From the NCBI RefSeq assembly GCF_024508665.1, contig NZ_JANINP010000006.1, forward strand, positions 806,001-870,000: a stretch of 64,000 nucleotides of DNA. The letters are read 5' to 3'. Position 1 is the stretch's first letter. Each line of letters opens with the position of its first letter. Both the position numbers and the translations under genes were made by a program. The notes beneath the pieces are model-generated. The model had not been told where the DNA came from and did not search any database. It saw only the letters and a list, made by a program, of their open reading frames with translations. The DNA comes from Sphingomonas sp. GTDB taxonomy: Bacteria > Pseudomonadota > Alphaproteobacteria > Sphingomonadales > Sphingomonadaceae. Positions 43,925 through 56,407 of this stretch are shown here, piece by piece.

Positions 43925-45031
43925 CTATGCTGCCGCGCGCGGAACGGCGGGCATCGGCCGCGGGAGCGCGCGGCCGTGTTCGTCGAACAAATGCAGCGTC
44001 TCGGGCGCCATCGCGATCCCCAGCGTCTCACTCGCAGGTCGTGTTGGCAGCGAGGCGACCAACGGCTCGGCAAGCCCCTCGATCGCGAGATGGACGTGAT
44101 GCACCGCGCCTAGCGACTCCACCATCCGTATGTCACCGCCGAGCCGGTTGGCGGGACCGTCGCCGGTCAGGCTTTCGGGACGGACGCCCAGCGTCACTGC
44201 AGCGCCCGGAGACAGCGATTCCGCCGCGATCGCGGTCTCGATGAGTTGTCCGCCATTCAATCGGACTGTCGCGCCTGCCGTGCCCCGCCCGACATAGGTG
44301 GCCGGCATGAGGTTCATCGTCGGCGACCCGATGAACCCCGCGACGAAAATTGTGTCGGGCCGTTCGTATAACTCGGCGGGTGTTCCGACTTGCTCGATCA
44401 CCCCATTGTTGAGCACGACGATCCGGTCGGCCAGAGTCATCGCCTCGACCTGGTCGTGCGTGACATAGATCATCGTCGTGCCCAGCGCCTTGTGCAGCCC
44501 GGCGAATTCGTAGCGCATGCGGACGCGCAGCGCGGCGTCGAGATTGGACAGCGGCTCGTCGAAAAGGAATACTTTGGGCTGCCGCACGATCGCGCGGCCG
44601 ATCGCGACGCGCTGGCGTTGGCCACCCGACAATTCCCTGGGCCGCCGGTCGAGCAGATGCGTGATATCGAGCGTCGCCGCGGCGGCATCGACGGCGGCAG
44701 CGATCTCCGCCTTCGACCGGCCGGCAAGCTTGAGCGCAAAGGCCATATTCTCGCGCACGCTCATATGCGGATAGAGCGCATAGGATTGGAACACCATCGC
44801 AATGCCGCGCTCTGACGGTGGCATCTCGTTGACCACGCGACCGTCGATCTCGACCGTGCCCGAACTGAGCGATTCCAAACCGGCGATGCTTCGCAACAGG
44901 GTCGACTTGCCGCAGCCCGACGGCCCGACGAACACGACGAATTCGCCGTTGGCGATGTCCAGATCGATTCCCTTCAAAACCTCGATCGGGCCGAACGCCT
45001 TGGCCGCTTGTCTCAGGCGTACCGTCGCCAT
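43925..45031 (-). CDS. Sugar ABC transporter ATP-binding protein (UgpC/MalK type)
   Basis: A 368-residue ATPase. Walker A GPSGCGKST (36-44), Q-loop FQSYALYPHM, signature LSGGQRQRV (134-142) and Walker B VFLFDEP (154-160). The C-terminal regulatory beta domain, with GVRPESL, is present. It powers the CUT1 permeases in the lacI operon, and is transcribed just ahead of lacI on the same strand, perhaps from its own promoter in the 45.03-45.28 kb gap. MalK-type ATPases can serve several transporters. Confidence 0.94.
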   Translation of the reverse strand: MATVRLRQAAKAFGPIEVLKGIDLDIANGEFVVFVGPSGCGKSTLLRSIAGLESLSSGTVEIDGRVVNEMPPSERGIAMVFQSYALYPHMSVRENMAFALKLAGRSKAEIAAAVDAAAATLDITHLLDRRPRELSGGQRQRVAIGRAIVRQPKVFLFDEPLSNLDAALRVRMRYEFAGLHKALGTTMIYVTHDQVEAMTLADRIVVLNNGVIEQVGTPAELYERPDTIFVAGFIGSPTMNLMPATYVGRGTAGATVRLNGGQLIETAIAAESLSPGAAVTLGVRPESLTGDGPANRLGGDIRMVESLGAVHHVHLAIEGLAEPLVASLPTRPASETLGIAMAPETLHLFDEHGRALPRPMPAVPRAAA

Positions 45032-45152
45032 CGCGCTCTCCTGTTGCGGCGGCGCCGCTTTTCGCGACCCTAACCGCACCTCGCGACGATGCAAGGCGTC
45101 GGCGCGACCGGCGATGGCAAATACCAGAGGATCGTTACGTGCAACCCCCGAT

Positions 45153-45175
45153 TGACTCGTTCTAGCGTTGAGTCA
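45153..45175. promoter_or_regulatory. Inverted repeat TGACTC-N11-GAGTCA
   Basis: Perfect 6-bp arms in the divergent gap between the ABC ATPase (minus) and the Pro-rich secreted gene (plus). It could be an operator for either gene. Nothing else in this 253-base gap is recognisable. Confidence 0.35.
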
Positions 45176-45284
45176 CGCTGGCGCAGCTCGGGACCATCAA
45201 GACAACGCGGGCTGAACGACGGCGACAGGGCGAGTTCATTGACACTGTGGGATGACCACGGCGGCGTTGACAGGAGTGGGGCAG

Positions 45285-46757
45285 ATGATGACGCGGAAGC
45301 AGATGGGTTCGATGGCCGGCGCGATTTTCGCGCTGTTGACGGGTGTGGCGCTGCCCGGCCTAGCCGCCGCGCAGGATATTCCGCCCGCGGCTGCGGCTGC
45401 GTCCGACGAGGCCTATCGCTATATCGACGACGCTGACGCGCTGCTCGATGCAATGGGGACGTCGCCGCCCGACCACGGTTTCCGCTTCGACGGCATCGAC
45501 TGCTGGGCGTGGTCGATGGCCGATGGCTCGACCATCCTCGCCGAGCCGCTCGGCGACGATTACCGCTATTATATCTTCGCGCCGGGTGACGATTATCCGT
45601 TCTTCGTTGGCGACCGGACTTACGCCTATGGCTTTGATCGCCGGATTCTTGCCGCGGTCTACGGCGACAATGGCGACCTGATCGATCCGTCCGACGATAT
45701 GGTCGACGGCGCGCGATGGCTGTCCGATCGTGGCTTCGACATGAAGCGGGCGATGCAGAATCCCGAGCCGATCTATGCCGGCGACTGGGCCGATAGTATC
45801 GGCTGGTTCGGCGCGATCGAACTGCGGTTCGACAGTTGGCGCAATCGGCCGGGCTGGATCCGCTATCGCGATGGGCCGGGCCGGCTGCATCATCGTGACT
45901 GGCGTAACAAGCTCGGCACGGAATGGCAGAAGCGGCGGCAACGCGCCGAATGGTTCGAACGGTGGCGGCGCGGAGGCTATCGCGGCGCTCCCCAGGGCGG
46001 CGGTAAGTGGGTCACGACGCCGGGTGGCGAGCGGCCAGGTAGGAGGGGCAATCCCGACGCTTGGAAAGGGAAGGGCAATTGGATCGGACGGCCACGGCCG
46101 GTCGCGCCGCCGACACCGGGTGTGCCGGGTACGAAGCCTGGCCGGCCGGGTCGCGGCGACGATACCGGGCCAGGGTTCCCGCGACGTCCACCGCGCTCGG
46201 GCCAGCCGATTCCGGGGCAGCCGATCCCAACCCCGCCCGCTCCGCCGGTGACCTCGACACCGCTGCCCCCGCCGGTGGTCGTCCCGCCGCCGCCAAGACG
46301 CGACGATGCCGGTCGCCCGGCGCGGTTGCCACCGCGGATACAGAGCGACATCCCGACCGCTGTTCCGCCGACGGCGCCCGTGCCCGCCCCCAAGCCGCCG
46401 CCCATTGTGCGCGGCGAGCGCCGCATCGAGCGGCCGATGCTCGTGGTGCCGAAGCCGCCGATGGTCCAATCGGACGCCGGCAAGCCAACCGAGTTGCAGT
46501 CACTGGAACGGCGCCCGATACCCCCCCGAGTTGAGCCGCGGCGCATCCCACCGCCGGCCGTAGTGGCACCGCGACCGAGCTTCTCGCCGCCTCGCACACC
46601 GGTATCGGCCCCACCGCCGCCGTCACCGCCGGCAGCGGTCGCTCCGCCGCCTCCCGCCGCTCGGCCCGCGGGACCGATTTCGGGGATACGCAGTAACGGC
46701 GGAGCGCCGCGAGGTGAGGGCCGGGGCAGGCCGGGGGGCAAGGGTAAGGAACAATAA
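45285..46757 (+). CDS. Secreted protein with Pro-rich C-terminal half, unknown function
   Basis: A 490-residue protein. A signal peptide (MMTRKQMGSMAGAIFALLTGVALPGLAAA) is followed by an acidic globular domain of about 150 residues rich in Asp/Tyr (DDYRYYIFAPGDDYPFFVGD), a basic Arg/Trp segment and about 230 residues of proline-rich low complexity (PPPVVVPPPPRRDD-like). The last residues are Gly/Arg-rich. The long disordered arm may span the periplasm or bind cell wall. No homologous enzyme is recognised. It is divergent from the ABC ATPase. Confidence 0.72.
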   Translation: MMTRKQMGSMAGAIFALLTGVALPGLAAAQDIPPAAAAASDEAYRYIDDADALLDAMGTSPPDHGFRFDGIDCWAWSMADGSTILAEPLGDDYRYYIFAPGDDYPFFVGDRTYAYGFDRRILAAVYGDNGDLIDPSDDMVDGARWLSDRGFDMKRAMQNPEPIYAGDWADSIGWFGAIELRFDSWRNRPGWIRYRDGPGRLHHRDWRNKLGTEWQKRRQRAEWFERWRRGGYRGAPQGGGKWVTTPGGERPGRRGNPDAWKGKGNWIGRPRPVAPPTPGVPGTKPGRPGRGDDTGPGFPRRPPRSGQPIPGQPIPTPPAPPVTSTPLPPPVVVPPPPRRDDAGRPARLPPRIQSDIPTAVPPTAPVPAPKPPPIVRGERRIERPMLVVPKPPMVQSDAGKPTELQSLERRPIPPRVEPRRIPPPAVVAPRPSFSPPRTPVSAPPPPSPPAAVAPPPPAARPAGPISGIRSNGGAPRGEGRGRPGGKGKEQ

Positions 46758-46928
46758 TTGCCGCTTGAAAATCCGCTGGGATTTGCGCGCGCTGGCTGCA
46801 ACCTGGGACCGCTAAATTCGTTTCACGCCCGGCGCGATCGGAGGGAAATCCGAGCTCGTGCGTTAGAGACTGGCCCGGCGACGCCGTTTTTGCGCGACCG
46901 GGCGTGTAACAAGAAGTGAGAGGTCACC

Positions 46929-47192
46929 ATGCGTAAGACAATGATCCTGGCTTTGGCTGCCGCCGGCACGATGCTTGCTGCCGCCACCCCCGCCATGGCG
47001 CGCGAAGGATGCGGACGCGGCTGGCACCGCGGCTGGCACGATCGCTGCGTTCCCAACGGACCGCGCTATGTCAATCGCGGCCCCGAGGTCCGGTTGGTGA
47101 TCGGCCGCTATTACCCCAATCGTGGCTATTGGGACGGCCGCCGCTATTGGTGGCATCGCGAGCGCTGGAATGGCGGCTGGCGCTATCGGTAA
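46929..47192 (+). CDS. Small secreted Arg/Trp/Tyr-rich protein (GCG_CRPN-like)
   Basis: An 87-residue protein. A signal peptide (MRKTMILALAAAGTMLAAATPAMA) is followed by GCGRGWHRGWHDRCVPN, which fits the GCG...C-x-PN prefix found in a group of small Cys-containing secreted proteins, then a Tyr/Trp/Arg tail (GYWDGRRYWWHRERW). Two cysteines may form a disulfide. It is a single-gene unit that ends before a GC hairpin. Function unknown. Confidence 0.76.
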   Translation: MRKTMILALAAAGTMLAAATPAMAREGCGRGWHRGWHDRCVPNGPRYVNRGPEVRLVIGRYYPNRGYWDGRRYWWHRERWNGGWRYR

Positions 47193-47210
47193 TCGATGAT
47201 CTCGGCAGGC

Positions 47211-47229
47211 GGCGCGGCAAAGCCGCGCC
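47211..47229 (+). terminator. GC hairpin after the small secreted gene
   Basis: GGCGCGGC/GCCGCGCC with a 3-base loop, 18 bases past the stop. A second small hairpin GGCGCT-TG-AGCGCC follows at 47237-47250. There is no T run, so termination is uncertain. Confidence 0.5.
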
Positions 47230-47258
47230 GTCGGTCGGCGCTTGAGCGCCGCCGCCCG

Positions 47259-47307
47259 ATCTGATCGCGAGTTTGCTCGATCGTAGCGTCGCTACGATCT
47301 CGCGCGA

Positions 47308-47313
<6 letters not shown>
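47259..47313. terminator. Nested palindrome at the lpdA end
   Basis: Outer arms ATCTGATCGCG (47259-47269) and CGCGATCAGAT (47303-47313) enclose a perfect 21-base palindrome GATCGTAGCG-T-CGCTACGATC (47279-47299). It overlaps the lpdA stop codon and can form a cruciform. It likely stops transcription in both directions between the convergent genes. Confidence 0.6.
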
Positions 47314-48699
<1,386 letters not shown>

Positions 48700-48707
48700 C
48701 ATTTCCT

Positions 48708-48786
48708 CCGTCGCCCCGGCGGAGGCCGGGGCCGGCCAGCGGGGGAGCGATCACACAGCGACCCCGGCCTGCGCCGGGGTGACGCC
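48708..48786. repeat. Intergenic palindromic repeat, family A (copy 6)
   Basis: CCGTCGCCCCGGCGGAGGCCGGGGCC and GACCCCGGCCTGCGCCGGGGTGACG, inverted around about 25 bases, between sucB and lpdA. Located within an operon, so it may shape mRNA ends or attenuate transcription. Confidence 0.75.
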
Positions 48787-48796
48787 TAGTATATAG

Positions 48797-50053
48797 TTAC
48801 AGGTCGATCAGAATGCGCGTCGGGTCCTCGATCGCGTTCTTGAGCGCGACCAGGAAGGTCACCGCTTCGCGGCCATCGATCAGGCGGTGGTCGTAGCTGA
48901 GCGCGAGGTACATCATCGGACGCACCACGACCTGGCCGTCGCGGACCACCGGACGGTCCTCGATGCGATGCAGGCCGAGCACGGCCGACTGCGGCGGGTT
49001 GATGATCGGAGTCGACATCAGCGAGCCGAACACGCCGCCATTGGAGATGGTGAAGGTGCCGCCCTTCATCTCCTCCATCTTGAGCGTGCCGTCCTTGGCG
49101 CGTTTGCCGAAATCGCCGATCGTCTTCTCGATGCCGGCGACCGACAATTGGTCGGCGTCACGGATCACCGGCACGACCAGGCCCTGCGGCGCCGAGACCG
49201 CGACCGAGATGTCGGCATAATCGTGATAGACGATCTCTTCGCCGTCGATCTGCGCGTTGACCGACGGCACGTCCTTCAGCGCCATGCAGGCAGCCTTCAC
49301 GAAGAAACCCATGAAGCCCAGCCGGACGCCATGCTTCTTCTCGAACAGATCCTTGTACTTGGTCCGCGCTTCGATCACCGCCGACATGTCGACGTCGTTG
49401 AACGTCGTCAGCATCGCCGCGGTGTTCTGCGCGTCCTTGAGGCGCTTGGCGACTGTCTGGCGCAGGCGCGTCATGCGCACGCGCTCTTCCTTGCGGCCGG
49501 TCGAGGCGGCGACCGACGGGGTCTGCACCGGCTCGGCGGCCGGGGCGGGTGCCGGCGCGGCCGGGGTCGCCGCAGCGGCGAGGACGTCGTCCTTGGTCAG
49601 GCGGCCGTCCTTGCCGGTGCCGCGGACCGTCGCCGGGTCCACTCCGGTTTCGAGCACCGCGCGGCGCACCGAGGGGCTGAGTGCGGCGGGCGTGTCGCCA
49701 GAGCCGGGCGCCTGCTGGCCGGCAGTGGCGGCGGGCGAAACAGCGGAGGCGAGGGTGGGCGCAGGAGCGGCGGGGGCAGGCGCAGGGGCCGCAGCGGGAG
49801 CAGCCGCGGCTGCACCGCCTTCCTCGATCGTCGCCAGCAATGCGCCGACCGCGACATTGTCGCCGACCGCGACCGCGTGCTGGCCCATCACGCCGGCAAC
49901 CGGCGACGGCACTTCTACCGCGACCTTGTCGGTCTCCAGGCTGACGATCGGCTCGTCGGCCTTCACCGGATCGCCCGGCTGTTTCAGCCATTCGCCGACA
50001 GTTGCCTCGACGATCGATTCGCCCAGTACGGGCACGTTGACTTCGGTTGCCAT
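48797..50053 (-). CDS. sucB: Dihydrolipoyllysine succinyltransferase (E2 of 2-oxoglutarate dehydrogenase)
   Basis: Core subunit (418 aa) of the 2-oxoglutarate dehydrogenase complex. N-terminal lipoyl domain with the lipoylated Lys in [12 protein letters not shown] (residues ~38-49), an Ala/Pro linker, an E3-binding domain ([27 protein letters not shown]) and the catalytic domain ending in [13 protein letters not shown], with the catalytic His/Asp. The ATG at 50053 follows GAGGTGAAG. It lies between sucA and lpdA. Confidence 0.97.
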   Translation of the reverse strand: MATEVNVPVLGESIVEATVGEWLKQPGDPVKADEPIVSLETDKVAVEVPSPVAGVMGQHAVAVGDNVAVGALLATIEEGGAAAAAPAAAPAPAPAAPAPTLASAVSPAATAGQQAPGSGDTPAALSPSVRRAVLETGVDPATVRGTGKDGRLTKDDVLAAAATPAAPAPAPAAEPVQTPSVAASTGRKEERVRMTRLRQTVAKRLKDAQNTAAMLTTFNDVDMSAVIEARTKYKDLFEKKHGVRLGFMGFFVKAACMALKDVPSVNAQIDGEEIVYHDYADISVAVSAPQGLVVPVIRDADQLSVAGIEKTIGDFGKRAKDGTLKMEEMKGGTFTISNGGVFGSLMSTPIINPPQSAVLGLHRIEDRPVVRDGQVVVRPMMYLALSYDHRLIDGREAVTFLVALKNAIEDPTRILIDL

Positions 50054-50061
50054 CTTCACCT

Positions 50062-50142
50062 CGTCATCCCAGCTGAAGCCGGGATTTCCATGATCTCATT
50101 CCTGTCGCTCGATGCCCCCCAGCTTTCACTGGAGCGACGAGC
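50062..50142. repeat. Intergenic palindromic repeat, family A (copy 7)
   Basis: CGTCATCCCAGCTGAAGCCGGGA and CCCCCAGCTTTCACTGGAGCGACGAGC, a degenerate inverted pair between sucA and sucB, like the argB copy in sharing the GACGAGCGGG end. Confidence 0.55.
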
Positions 50143-50146
50143 GGGT

Positions 50147-53080
50147 TCAACTCTTCCGCGTGCGGCGGATTTCCTCGCGAACGTTATGGCCCAGCGCATC
50201 GGCGACAAGCGCGGCCTGTTCCATCTGGTGCCGCTTGGCGAGGCCGGTGGCGGGCGATGCCGCCGCGGCGCGACCGGCATAGCGCGCGCGCCGCACCTTG
50301 CACTTGGCCGCGGCCAGCGCTTCCTCGATCAGCGGTTCGACGAAGAACCAGTAACCGTTGTTGCGCGGTTCCTCCTGCGCCCAGACGATCTCTTCGAGAT
50401 TGGTCATCCTTTTGACGCGCTCGGCGAGCGGATCGCCGGGGAACGGATAGAGCTGCTCGATGCGGACGATCTGGGTGTTCTTGTCGCCCGCGGCGTCGCG
50501 CGCCTCGAACAGGTCGTAGGCGACCTTGCCAGTGCACAGGACCAGGCGCTTGGTCTCGGTATCCGCTGGCGCATCCGGATCCGACAGGATGCGGCGGAAG
50601 TGGCTGTCGCCCAAGAAATCCTCCGCCTTCGACACCGCGCGCTTGTGGCGCAGCAGCGACTTGGGCGTGAAGATCACCAGCGGCTTGCGGAACGTCCGAT
50701 GCATCTGGCGGCGCAGCAGATGGAAGATGTTGGCCGGCGTGGTGCAATTGGCGACCTGCATATTGTCGCCCGCGCACAGCTGGAGGAAGCGCTCGGGGCG
50801 CGCCGAGCTGTGCTCGGGACCCTGGCCCTCGTACCCGTGCGGCAGCATCATCACCAGGCCGTTGGCACGCAGCCACTTGGCCTCGCCGGCGGCAATAAAC
50901 TGGTCGATCATGATCTGCGCGCCATTGGCGAAATCGCCGAACTGCGCTTCCCAGATCACCAAAGTCTTGGGGTCGGCGAGCGCATAGCCATATTCGAAGC
51001 CGAGCACGCCATATTCGCTGAGTGGCGAATCGAGCACCTCGAAGCTGCCGTGCTCGACACTCCATAACGGCACATATTTGTGCTCGTCATTCTGGTCGAC
51101 CCAGACGGCGTGACGCTGCGAGAAGGTGCCGCGGCCCGAATCCTGGCCCGACAAGCGGACGCCATAGCCTTCCGACAAGAGCGAACCGAACGCCAATGCC
51201 TCGCCGGTCGCCCAGTCGAAATTCTCGCCGGTCTTGAACATCTCGCGCTTGGCGTCGATCACGCGGTTGAGCGCCTTGTGGACCGTCAAGTCGTCGGGAA
51301 TGGTGGTCAGCGTGCGGCCCAGGCTGTCGAACAATTTGCGTTCGATGCCCGTCTCGACGTTGCGGCGCGCGGTCTCGGCATCGGCCGGCATGTGCAAGCC
51401 CGACCAGCGGCCGGCGAACCAGTCGGCCTTGTTTGCCTTGTACGAGGCGCCCGCCTCGAACTCGCCCTCCAGCAAGGTGTCGAACTGGTGCGTGACCTGA
51501 TCGATCCAGGCCTGGTCGACCACGCCCTCGGCGATCAGCCGTTTGCCGTACACTTCGCTGACCGACGGATGCTGACGGATCGCCTTGTACATCAGCGGCT
51601 GGGTGAAGCTCGGCTCGTCGCCTTCATTGTGGCCGAAGCGGCGATAGCACCACATGTCGATCACGATGTCGCGATGGAATTTCTGGCGGAATTCGATCGC
51701 CATCTTGCAAGCGAAGGTCACCGCCTCGGGATCGTCGCCATTGACGTGGAAGATCGGCGCCTGGACGCCTTTGGCGACGTCCGAGCAATAAGGCGAGGAG
51801 CGCGCGAATTGCGGGCTGGTGGTGAAGCCGATCTGGTTGTTGATGACGAAGTGGATGCAACCGCCGGTATTATAGCCGCGGATTCCCGAGAAACCGAGGC
51901 ACTCCCAGACGATGCCCTGGCCCGCGAACGCCGCGTCGCCATGGATCAGCACGGGCAGCGAATGGCTGTGCTCTTCCAGGTCATTGGCGAGCGTCTGGAT
52001 GGCGCGTGTCTTGCCCAAGACTACGGGATCGGCCGCCTCGAGGTGCGAGGGGTTGGCGACCAGCGACATATGGACCTTGATCCCGTCGAACTCGCGGTCG
52101 GTCGAGGTGCCGAGGTGGTATTTCACGTCGCCCGACCCGCCGACATCTTCCGGGTTCGCAGAGCCACCGCCGAATTCGTGGAAGATCACGCGCAACGGCT
52201 TGGCCATGACATTGGCCAGCACGTTGAGGCGTCCGCGATGCGCCATGCCGTAGACGATCTCGTTGACGCCCATCTGGCCGCCATATTTGATCACGCTTTC
52301 CAGCGCGGGGATCATCGCCTCGCCGCCGTCCAAGCCGAAGCGCTTGGTGCCGACATATTTCTTGCCGAGAAAGCGTTCCCACTGCTCGGCCTCGATCACC
52401 TTGTTGAGGATCGCCTTCTTGCCGTCGGTGGTGAACTGGATGGCCTTGTCCTTGCCCTCCATCCGCTCCTGCAGGAAGCGGCGTTCCTCGACATCGGCGA
52501 TGTGCATATATTCCAGGCCGACATTGCCGCAGTAATTGGCGCGCAGGATGTCGACCAACTCGCGGATCGTCGCCCATTGCAGGCCCATCGTGCCGCCGAG
52601 ATAGACCGGGCGGTCGATATCGCTTTCGGAAAAGCCGTAATAATCCGTCTTGAGGTCGTCGGGCAGGTCGTGCCGGATGAGGCCAAGCGGATCGAGCGTC
52701 GCCGCGAGGTGACCGCGGACGCGATAGGTGCGGATCAGCAGCATCGCGCGGATCGAATCACTTGCCGCCTTGACGATGTCGTCCTGGCTGGCCGGCTTGG
52801 CCGCCGGGGCGGCTGCGGGGGCGCCGCCGCGCGCGGGCTTTGGCGCAGGCTCCATCTGGGTCGGGTCGAGCGCCGCGGTCAGGTCGTCGGTCGACGATGG
52901 CGGCCAGGCGGGATTCGCCCAGCTGGCGGTCGACGGGCCGTTCTCCAGCCCCTCGAACCAGCCGCGCCACGACGGCTCGACCGAATCCGGCGATTCCTTG
53001 AACTTTCTGTATAGCGCTTCGACGAACGCGGGCGACACGCCGGCGGCGATGTCGCTGAAATCCAGACCTTCGTAGCCCAT
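50147..53080 (-). CDS. sucA: 2-oxoglutarate dehydrogenase E1
   Basis: Thiamine diphosphate enzyme (977 aa) decarboxylating 2-oxoglutarate. It has the N-terminal E2-binding tail (SPAFVEALYRKFKE), a TPP fold with RLNVLANVMAKP, AFAGQGIVWECLG and WCYRRFGHNEGDEPSFTQP, and the C-terminal transketolase-like region ending with MHRTFRKPLVIFTPKSLLRH. Length and order match the family. It is transcribed with sucB and lpdA; the gap to sucD holds a repeat. Confidence 0.98.
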   Translation of the reverse strand: MGYEGLDFSDIAAGVSPAFVEALYRKFKESPDSVEPSWRGWFEGLENGPSTASWANPAWPPSSTDDLTAALDPTQMEPAPKPARGGAPAAAPAAKPASQDDIVKAASDSIRAMLLIRTYRVRGHLAATLDPLGLIRHDLPDDLKTDYYGFSESDIDRPVYLGGTMGLQWATIRELVDILRANYCGNVGLEYMHIADVEERRFLQERMEGKDKAIQFTTDGKKAILNKVIEAEQWERFLGKKYVGTKRFGLDGGEAMIPALESVIKYGGQMGVNEIVYGMAHRGRLNVLANVMAKPLRVIFHEFGGGSANPEDVGGSGDVKYHLGTSTDREFDGIKVHMSLVANPSHLEAADPVVLGKTRAIQTLANDLEEHSHSLPVLIHGDAAFAGQGIVWECLGFSGIRGYNTGGCIHFVINNQIGFTTSPQFARSSPYCSDVAKGVQAPIFHVNGDDPEAVTFACKMAIEFRQKFHRDIVIDMWCYRRFGHNEGDEPSFTQPLMYKAIRQHPSVSEVYGKRLIAEGVVDQAWIDQVTHQFDTLLEGEFEAGASYKANKADWFAGRWSGLHMPADAETARRNVETGIERKLFDSLGRTLTTIPDDLTVHKALNRVIDAKREMFKTGENFDWATGEALAFGSLLSEGYGVRLSGQDSGRGTFSQRHAVWVDQNDEHKYVPLWSVEHGSFEVLDSPLSEYGVLGFEYGYALADPKTLVIWEAQFGDFANGAQIMIDQFIAAGEAKWLRANGLVMMLPHGYEGQGPEHSSARPERFLQLCAGDNMQVANCTTPANIFHLLRRQMHRTFRKPLVIFTPKSLLRHKRAVSKAEDFLGDSHFRRILSDPDAPADTETKRLVLCTGKVAYDLFEARDAAGDKNTQIVRIEQLYPFPGDPLAERVKRMTNLEEIVWAQEEPRNNGYWFFVEPLIEEALAAAKCKVRRARYAGRAAAASPATGLAKRHQMEQAALVADALGHNVREEIRRTRKS

Positions 53081-53086
53081 CTTACT

Positions 53087-53268
53087 TCTCCTTTCCCTCT
53101 CCCCTTGTGGGAGAGGGAGGGGCCCATCAGGCGTCAGCCTGATGGGAGGGTGAGGGGGCGAGCCGGAGGCTCGCGCGGCGCTTGGGCGCCGCTCCCCTCA
53201 TCCAAGCTCCGCTAGGCAGCAAGCTGCCAAGCTTCGCTATCCTTCTCCCACAAGGGGAGAAGGAGTTA
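53087..53268. repeat. Intergenic repeat region, family B (copy 4, composite)
   Basis: Several hairpins in a row: CTCTCCCCTTGTGGGAGAGG, CATCAGGCGTCAGCCTGATG, GAGCCGGAGGCTC, GGCGCTTGGGCGCC and finally TTCTCCCACAAGGGGAGAAGG, the last nearly an inverted copy of the first. It lies between sucD and sucA, inside the TCA cluster. Confidence 0.8.
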
Positions 53269-53273
53269 CACAT

Positions 53274-54158
<885 letters not shown>

Positions 54159-54159
54159 G

Positions 54160-54693
54160 TCAGTTTCCCTTCTTGGCGAATTTGCCGGCGCTGTTGGCGA
54201 TAACCAGAACGATGGTGGGTGCCGCGCTAGCGGTCTTGGGCGTGATGACGGGGACGATCATTTCGCCGTTGGGCAGGGCGACCGGCGCCGGCTTGGCGTC
54301 CGCCGCGGGCTGCGGCACGTTCGCGCCGACTACCGCGCTGATCTGCGGATAGAATGTTGTGGGATCGAAGGCGGTATCGCCTCTGGCCATGACGACGCAG
54401 CCGCCGTCCTGCCCGGTCTTATAGGCGATCACCACGTTGTCGCGCGTCACGACGTCGGCGTCGCTGTCGGCGCTCATGCCCTTACGCTGCTCGGGCGTCG
54501 CCGGCGACCAACCGGCGAGACGTGACGTTTGGCCGGCTGGGTCGACCGTCGCGCCCAGGCACGCTTTGGCGCCCGCCACGATCGCGGCTTGCGGTGCCGG
54601 TTGCAGATCGGGGCCGTCGTCGGCCACCGCCGGCGCGGCGGCGACGATCAGCGTCGCTGCCGCGCAGCTCGCGAGCATCGAGGCAGGTCGCAT
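54160..54693 (-). CDS. Predicted secreted protein in the mdh-sucD gap
   Basis: A 177-residue protein with a signal peptide ([24 protein letters not shown]). The mature part has [43 protein letters not shown], a TITLVIAN-like C-terminal strand and the tail [11 protein letters not shown]. Three Cys residues, one in the signal region, are present. The gaps are 5 bases to mdh upstream and 1 base to sucD downstream, so it is a translated part of the TCA operon. No family is recognised. Confidence 0.75.
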   Translation of the reverse strand: MRPASMLASCAAATLIVAAAPAVADDGPDLQPAPQAAIVAGAKACLGATVDPAGQTSRLAGWSPATPEQRKGMSADSDADVVTRDNVVIAYKTGQDGGCVVMARGDTAFDPTTFYPQISAVVGANVPQPAADAKPAPVALPNGEMIVPVITPKTASAAPTIVLVIANSAGKFAKKGN

Positions 54694-54698
54694 CGCCG

Positions 54699-55715
<1,017 letters not shown>

Positions 55716-55800
55716 TTAGGCGTTTGGGCGTCCCGAAGCAACCGCTAAACGGGACCGATTAACATCAAGTACTGCAATTGGTTCGCAAGAGCAATAGTGT

Positions 55801-56082
55801 TCAGTCGTCGTCGATATAGCGGCGTTCGCCGGTGGCGGCGTTGAACCAGACGGTGACGGGCCGCCCGGTGACTTCGTCGAGGAAACGTTCGTTGGTCGGG
55901 CGCCAGTTCGGGTCGGTCGTGTCGCTGGCATTGCCGCGATAATTGGCGCGCTCGAACACGATGCCGGCGACGATAATCGCGGGAAAGATGATCATCGGCC
56001 AGCCGGCGGCATCGATCAGCGTCAACCATAGCCCCACCGCCAGCCACGCCAGTCCTAGTGCCAGGACTATATTGCGCAGCAT
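55801..56082 (-). CDS. Small membrane protein, two helices
   Basis: A 93-residue protein with two hydrophobic segments (about 3-24 and 29-42) and a polar C-terminal domain (WRPTNERFLDEVTGRPVTVWFNAATGERRYIDD). The soluble part resembles a short WW/beta motif. One base separates it from the upstream ybjQ-like gene stop (56084), so the pair is an operon. Function unknown. Confidence 0.7.
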   Translation of the reverse strand: MLRNIVLALGLAWLAVGLWLTLIDAAGWPMIIFPAIIVAGIVFERANYRGNASDTTDPNWRPTNERFLDEVTGRPVTVWFNAATGERRYIDDD

Positions 56083-56083
56083 G

Positions 56084-56407
56084 TCAGGGGGCCGGGTCGA
56101 GGATCACCGCCGTGCCATAGGCGACGACCTCGTTCATCGATTGCGCGATCTCGCCCGAGTCGAAACGCATCATCACCACGGCATTGGCGCCCATCACCGT
56201 CGCGTTCTGGATCATCCGATCGATCGCGTGGCGCCGCGCGTCCTCGACCAGCCTGGTATATTCGGGAATCTCGCCGCCGACGATCGAGCGCAGGCCGGCG
56301 GTGATATTGCCGCCCAGGCCGCGGCTGCGGACGACGACGCCGAACACCTGGCCCAAATTCCTGACGACAGTGTGACCGGCGACGTTTTCGGTGGTGGTGA
56401 CGATCAT
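56084..56407 (-). CDS. YbjQ/DUF74 family protein
   Basis: A 107-residue protein of the YbjQ family (putative heavy-metal binding, pentameric rings). The family signature begins MIVTTTENVAGHTVVRNLGQVFGVVV and continues RLVEDARRHAIDRMIQNATVMGANAVVMMRFDS. The ATG overlaps the stop of a very small upstream gene by four bases. Its function has not been fixed in any organism. Confidence 0.9.
   Translation of the reverse strand: MIVTTTENVAGHTVVRNLGQVFGVVVRSRGLGGNITAGLRSIVGGEIPEYTRLVEDARRHAIDRMIQNATVMGANAVVMMRFDSGEIAQSMNEVVAYGTAVILDPAP

Noticed and set aside
48887..53014. Very long plus-strand open frames (726 and 644 codons) opposite sucB-sucA
   Set aside because: Both lie antisense to well-recognised TCA genes and have no motif; they follow from the GC-rich codon pattern.
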